Assembly (NCBI GenBank): GCA_044433415.1
Contig: JAWXTP010000036.1
Span: 1-25,176, forward strand
Reading direction: 5' to 3'
Length of the DNA stretch: 25,176 nucleotides
Origin: JAWXTP01 sp044433415
GTDB taxonomy: Bacteria; Bacteroidota; Bacteroidia; Bacteroidales; Rikenellaceae
The notes beneath the pieces were generated by a model that saw only the letters and a program-made list of their open reading frames with translations, had not been told where the DNA came from and did not search any database. Shown piece after piece: positions 22,001-25,176 of the stretch. Position 1 is the stretch's first letter. Every line of letters starts with the position of its first letter. The position numbers and the translations under genes were made by a program.

Positions 22001-25000
22001 GAAAGGAAGGTTGAAGTAAAGAAGTATCTCACGGATAAATTTCTTAAGTATAGAGTTTACACCCTCAATTTTAGCTTTGTCAAGGTCTGCCGAACCTGTA
22101 GCATTGATAACAAGTATCTTCATCTTACTGTCAGAGAATAGAAGGTTCTCCATTTCAATAAGAATCTCACGCATAATGCTCATTTCCTCAGGATTGTCAA
22201 GCACATGGTGGTTAGGTTGGAAAGTACGTTTGTTAGTGATATATTTAAGTATCACAGCTTTACTATATCTAGAACTTACAGCGTTAAAGTCTAAATCAGC
22301 AATTGAAGGCACGCGTTTGTAAACCTGTGCTAACAAGTTTTCGTATATTTTAGTAAATGCGCGACTAGCTACAAACTGTTCTACATTAGCACAAGAACCT
22401 ATAATGTCACCGTGAAGTTCAATTACAGAATTTTTACTCCTACCAATAGTTGTGATAGTTACACCACTTTTCTCAGGTGAAGGGTGGTATAGAGAGCGCA
22501 CATTACCAATAAGCAGTGAAGGCGCTTTATCCTTAGCAAATTTACTTGAAAGAGCATAGTCAGCAATAACATCTTCTATGAAGTTGCTATCTTTTTTGTA
22601 AGCAAACATCTTTTTAAGAATATCCACACTTTCCACCTCTTTATTTTCAGGGTTACGACGGTGAGCCGCAAAAATCATCCAATACTTAATCACCATAGTG
22701 AAAGCATCTTCAATTTCTGTAGAAAGTACTTTAAGTCCTTTTTCTGTTGCTTGAGTGTATCCTCCTAAAGAGAAACGTATAAGTCCTGTAGGGTAAGGTA
22801 CTGTAGCGACACCACGATTTGTTGCAAGTGCACGACAGAACACTAACAAGTCAGGGTAAGAATACTCTCCAATAACTCTAAAGTTAAATAGGTAAGAACC
22901 ATCAGAATCTATCATCTCAAACTCCTTAGCTACATCTTCTGTGATAAGACGACGAGCTATAGATTTAGCCATCTCTAGGCGTTCTAAAGACTCACTTCTA
23001 AAGTTTTTGTTAATACGATAACGGTTAAGATTCTTAACAAGTTTTTTCTGATAGTAGATAAAGAAAGGTTCATCTTTATATTTAAAGTCATCAGGTAAAG
23101 CAAGAACATCTAGCTTATCTAATGATTTAAGTTCGTCAAGAAGGAAGATATAAAGTGGAGAACCCTCAAAACCTGCTGTCTTATGTAGTTGACGTGTAGC
23201 TATACTCATCTCATTATAGCGCTTAGTAGCCTCTATTTGAGAAGAGATAAAGTTTATTATAGTCTTTTTAATCTTAGAACGTGAAGCATTCTTAGGAAGC
23301 TCTACTTCTATTCTATCTTTAATACTCTTAGCTACCTGTGCTGTTTCAAGGATGTTGTTAAGCATAAGTAGAGAGTTGTTATTACCGTGGTCAGCACCAT
23401 TACACTCACGCGCATAGTCACCAAAACCCTTAGCCGAAGGAGTCACAGCAATAGCACCTAGTCTTTCACCTGTAGCAGCTAAGTTTTTAGTTGTTGACAG
23501 TGAAGACACAGCCTTAATTTTCGATTGAGACGAAATATTATTAAAGATATAACGTGAGATAGTACGCCATTTAGGTAGACTTTTGTCAGCTAGCTTTACA
23601 CTTTCAGCATAGGCTTCATCTAAGAAAAGAGTAATCTTAGAGCTATTCAAGAAAGTCAAGAAGTTGTTAACGCTCTCAGTGTTATAGTCTGAGTAACCTG
23701 TAGGGTTATTAGGGTCATTCACCACGATAGTAGTGTTTTCACAGAATAAATCCCATAGCGAACCACTATCATCAAACAATGCTAACGTTGATTTGATGCG
23801 TTTTAGCTTGTCTACAAGTCTATCATACGCCAATCTACCGTCAGGAGTGTTTTCGATTTCTATATCAAAAGGATTGATGTCAAAACAATCATCAGGTAGT
23901 AGGTCTTTATATTCCCAAGCCTGTTGAGAGTTATAGATGATATAAGGTTTTGGAGCGCCTTTAGGATTAAACAAAAGGTCTCTAATAATCATCTGTACAG
24001 CATCGCTAATAGAAGTTTGCTCTAGGTTGCCTAAGGCAGCTAGGAAGTTCTTAACGATGTTTTTGTCGTCCTCTGAAAGTGCGAAATATTTATCTCTAAT
24101 GCCAAGATCTATAAGGAATTTTTCATAACGACCTTTGTTGTCAGCATCTTTACCAATTTTGTTAAGATATTCTTGATATTTTTCTAAGAATAGGTTTATA
24201 CCAAAATTTTTGTGGAAGTGATTATGTAAAGTACGCTCATATCCTGTAGGTATCGTGTCTAAAACTAGCTTACAAGCGTATTTTATAGTGTCGTTTAAGT
24301 TCGCATAAGGCTTTTGGCGAAGGTAGTTACCAAAAGTTTGAATTTGGTTACGACCGCCACCCTCAAGGATAGTGATAATATCTACACTCTTGTTGCCACT
24401 ATAGAAATAGCTCTTCATTCTGTCCTCAAATTCTTCTATAAGCTCCTGAGTTTGAATGCGTTTATTTTCTTTCTTATGACAGTTTTCTAAGAAGAACACA
24501 AAGTCACGAAGTTTCTCCAAAGAGTATTTATCCTTAGCTACTTGACGTGAGAAAGAGTCTAGTTTGAATAAGGAGATACGGTTTTCTAGGGTATCTACTT
24601 TTTCAGACAAGAAACCTTTAATCTCACGGCTATATTCTGTAATTTGCTCTTCTATTTTCTCACGGAATTCCTGTAAGAATGAAGCGTTTACATTTTCTAG
24701 TATAAGACGTAAGTTCAACTGAGTATTAGCAGGAGAACCTAATTTTTTAGTGTGTACTTTGTTAAGAGTATTTATGATGCCGTTGTGGAAACAGAACACC
24801 AAAGAAGTGTTAGAGCTTCTAGATTCTTTAGAATCATCAACGATAACAAGACGAGTCAATAGAGGGAACCATTTATCACCTGAGTAATGGTTTATACGCA
24901 TGTGCTTAACTTTCACTACAAAGATAGATGTAGAGTCGTTTTTCATAGCGTCAAACAAATCCTGAGGTTCTGGGTTTTCCATTACCACAGTAGCGCCTTT

Positions 25001-25176
25001 ACTGAACACATCACCACAGATAAGGCTTACAGCTTTATCCGCATTACCCGACACAACGGCACGTATCATACCGTTCATACCTTTAAAGTTCACAGCCCAT
25101 GTGCTACGGTGTAAGAAATCATCCACCTCAGCTTTAGTAGTGTAGTGAGTACTTTGAGCTATCATCTGCTCTAGGG
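19025..25176 (-). CDS. giant multidomain protein: PLP aminotransferase-fold domain plus HPrK/PEPCK-like P-loop domain (5' end may lie outside window)
   Basis: At least 2,046 residues from the first ATG (25165); the frame stays open for three more codons to the window edge, so the true start may be outside. Residues 1-400 are helical with no family I recognise. Residues ~400-830 are a fold-type I PLP enzyme: NPTG-type loop DPNNPTG (484-490), Asp516 and Tyr519 in LDEAYAE, Schiff-base Lys560 in SSLSTTKNLAATGERLG with Arg568, and carboxylate-binding Arg797 (LIRFSLGG). Residues 830-1300 are helical and unassigned. Residues 1485-1660 carry Walker A GDSGVGKS (1504-1511), AGDMYHEF, and DITMPYKIDIMLAA, in the order of HPr kinase/PEP carboxykinase domains. 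A second Walker-A-like GDSGTGKA lies at 1801-1808. The tail is Lys/Pro/Ala-rich. All key PLP residues are present, so activity on an amino acid-like substrate with a kinase/carboxykinase-type partner step is plausible; the reaction is unknown. Confidence 0.75.
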   Translation of the reverse strand, partial: LEQMIAQSTHYTTKAEVDDFLHRSTWAVNFKGMNGMIRAVVSGNADKAVSLICGDVFSKGATVVMENPEPQDLFDAMKNDSTSIFVVKVKHMRINHYSGDKWFPLLTRLVIVDDSKESRSSNTSLVFCFHNGIINTLNKVHTKKLGSPANTQLNLRLILENVNASFLQEFREKIEEQITEYSREIKGFLSEKVDTLENRISLFKLDSFSRQVAKDKYSLEKLRDFVFFLENCHKKENKRIQTQELIEEFEDRMKSYFYSGNKSVDIITILEGGGRNQIQTFGNYLRQKPYANLNDTIKYACKLVLDTIPTGYERTLHNHFHKNFGINLFLEKYQEYLNKIGKDADNKGRYEKFLIDLGIRDKYFALSEDDKNIVKNFLAALGNLEQTSISDAVQMIIRDLLFNPKGAPKPYIIYNSQQAWEYKDLLPDDCFDINPFDIEIENTPDGRLAYDRLVDKLKRIKSTLALFDDSGSLWDLFCENTTIVVNDPNNPTGYSDYNTESVNNFLTFLNSSKITLFLDEAYAESVKLADKSLPKWRTISRYIFNNISSQSKIKAVSSLSTTKNLAATGERLGAIAVTPSAKGFGDYARECNGADHGNNNSLLMLNNILETAQVAKSIKDRIEVELPKNASRSKIKKTIINFISSQIEATKRYNEMSIATRQLHKTAGFEGSPLYIFLLDELKSLDKLDVLALPDDFKYKDEPFFIYYQKKLVKNLNRYRINKNFRSESLERLEMAKSIARRLITEDVAKEFEMIDSDGSYLFNFRVIGEYSYPDLLVFCRALATNRGVATVPYPTGLIRFSLGGYTQATEKGLKVLSTEIEDAFTMVIKYWMIFAAHRRNPENKEVESVDILKKMFAYKKDSNFIEDVIADYALSSKFAKDKAPSLLIGNVRSLYHPSPEKSGVTITTIGRSKNSVIELHGDIIGSCANVEQFVASRAFTKIYENLLAQVYKRVPSIADLDFNAVSSRYSKAVILKYITNKRTFQPNHHVLDNPEEMSIMREILIEMENLLFSDSKMKILVINATGSADLDKAKIEGVNSILKKFIREILLYFNLPFEKESLEPSRKEIIKVAGEYFEEITQIKLSELNLNIWLEDFLRSLRALPEFKEMELSQKSIGFIIDSITQTLKSAKEVSDKMVYLYLLNNDNSFYELICERIKFFNDKIKSCDDAEVKMFTEEFITNILPQQLREINRYILRKRDIKITEEEIYTVTRKAVQFYISMIKRTKGTDYYSRYAHTLIRLVETTFKKQNSSVNEMIQHGISLYKDFKMENKEVVEYGDTDTKIDWINTLMTKCGVISSEQPVQVHTRIVTDAKKREYPFHKIDRTVDAKEMPEGVCPVEFAKNIDTRPDSSFFTNRLRRFVNSMDSDDYRCKVVKHGIVKELVIFQKGYMKYLTDNYRLNYTEDITIKDIKGFVPDVISLLGAPEKLISFPQIGYFDIKGPKGNIKTIVTPLKSEADYFGDVKKPRLTVINEKVKELGGSPRHGSLFLVEENDGSVFCIEINGDSGVGKSEMIAAFILRWLRNNLEGIRSVKMIAGDMYHEFQDAEGNLYGIGTEVGDFSRTTDFDPDYIKYYKYLFESSADSNVEDLNSRSTVSGMCDITMPYKIDIMLAAGNYSKAEAGITRVDNPENFLLYLDAHGERKEKATSGDGPHFFRTLKRYTANPNIVEVISRHGTYLDDILDWELSSSDKQYYLCSSYKQLDKIDICEVVTMIFAGHSFSRDGVTYHIDEVSFDMIQNRFNAKVSYTEDGVECTKIMLVDRKMFSALYDAIASTPGGQPFIAEEGQVESVNNLIKCLRGGDSGTGKARNIQCGMLSTEIGKKGREITGPQKAAASLKRLIQEVRVSNPEINEGKMKVKRLINDKYYHIFGGEMNSDELWRYNFYLYQLENMRKSDLRRMDDINAKVDISNLVDYTPVNPAKEFSPLLISPNLNIELSSFSETFEELMSFPNYAEFAEEFAVRIPKLYITDGYSEETNINNMIAQLLIMEGYVNSDDLSRGNVIEKVNRETIAAAKYAVVKYLDSKKVVKTKKPATKATPKTEEAK

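Noticed and set aside
1..25176. tRNA, rRNA, IS transposase, integrase
   Set aside because: None recognised on either strand; the palindromes show no encoded transposase within the window.

Overview
The window is AT-rich chromosomal DNA of a Bacteroidota (Bacteroidetes) bacterium. The signs are a SusC/TonB-type outer-membrane barrel with a CarboxypepD_reg-like N-terminus, two PspC proteins in an operon with a PadR regulator, a Bacteroidota histone-H1-like (Hc1) protein, TAnnTTTG -7 promoter boxes, and starts with A/T-rich leaders instead of Shine-Dalgarno sequences. I cannot fix the genus.

Layout. (1) 1-1241, minus strand: a dicarboxylate/amino-acid:cation symporter cut by the window edge, and a 78-residue two-helix membrane protein. 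(2) 1242-2081: 840 bases without a gene, holding a 165-bp palindromic element, a shorter relative, an AT-rich stretch full of hairpins, and a minus-strand promoter firing into it. (3) 2082-11799: a phage-type particle cassette. It has one divergent minus-strand coiled-coil gene and nine plus-strand genes: a membrane-active/ejection-like protein, a scaffold-like protein, a probable major capsid protein, a small head protein, an adaptor-like protein, two related small proteins, an HTH protein and a large nozzle/stabilisation-like protein. I see no portal, large terminase, integrase, replication or lysis gene, and both flanks are ordinary chromosomal genes. (4) 11800-17109: a perfect 17-bp hairpin separates the cassette from a convergent minus-strand group of TonB-type barrel, large PspC, PadR and small PspC, with a promoter and a 9+9 bp inverted-repeat operator at the head. 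(5) 17193-18160: the Hc1 gene with its terminator, a GtrA-family membrane protein, and a DpnI-type methyl-directed endonuclease with its catalytic residues intact. (6) 18955-25176: a terminator and a giant (>2,000 residue) multidomain protein that joins an intact PLP aminotransferase-fold domain to an HPr-kinase/PEPCK-type P-loop domain. Its start may lie beyond the window.

The stretches that ordinary annotation does not explain are: the terminase/portal-less capsid cassette with its own set of hairpins and phased repeats; the dispersed long palindromes, whose arms covary between three copies and share an end motif that also occurs alone or in small hairpins elsewhere; the structured gene-free region with its own promoter; and the PLP/P-loop giant protein with a second, degenerate Walker A motif.
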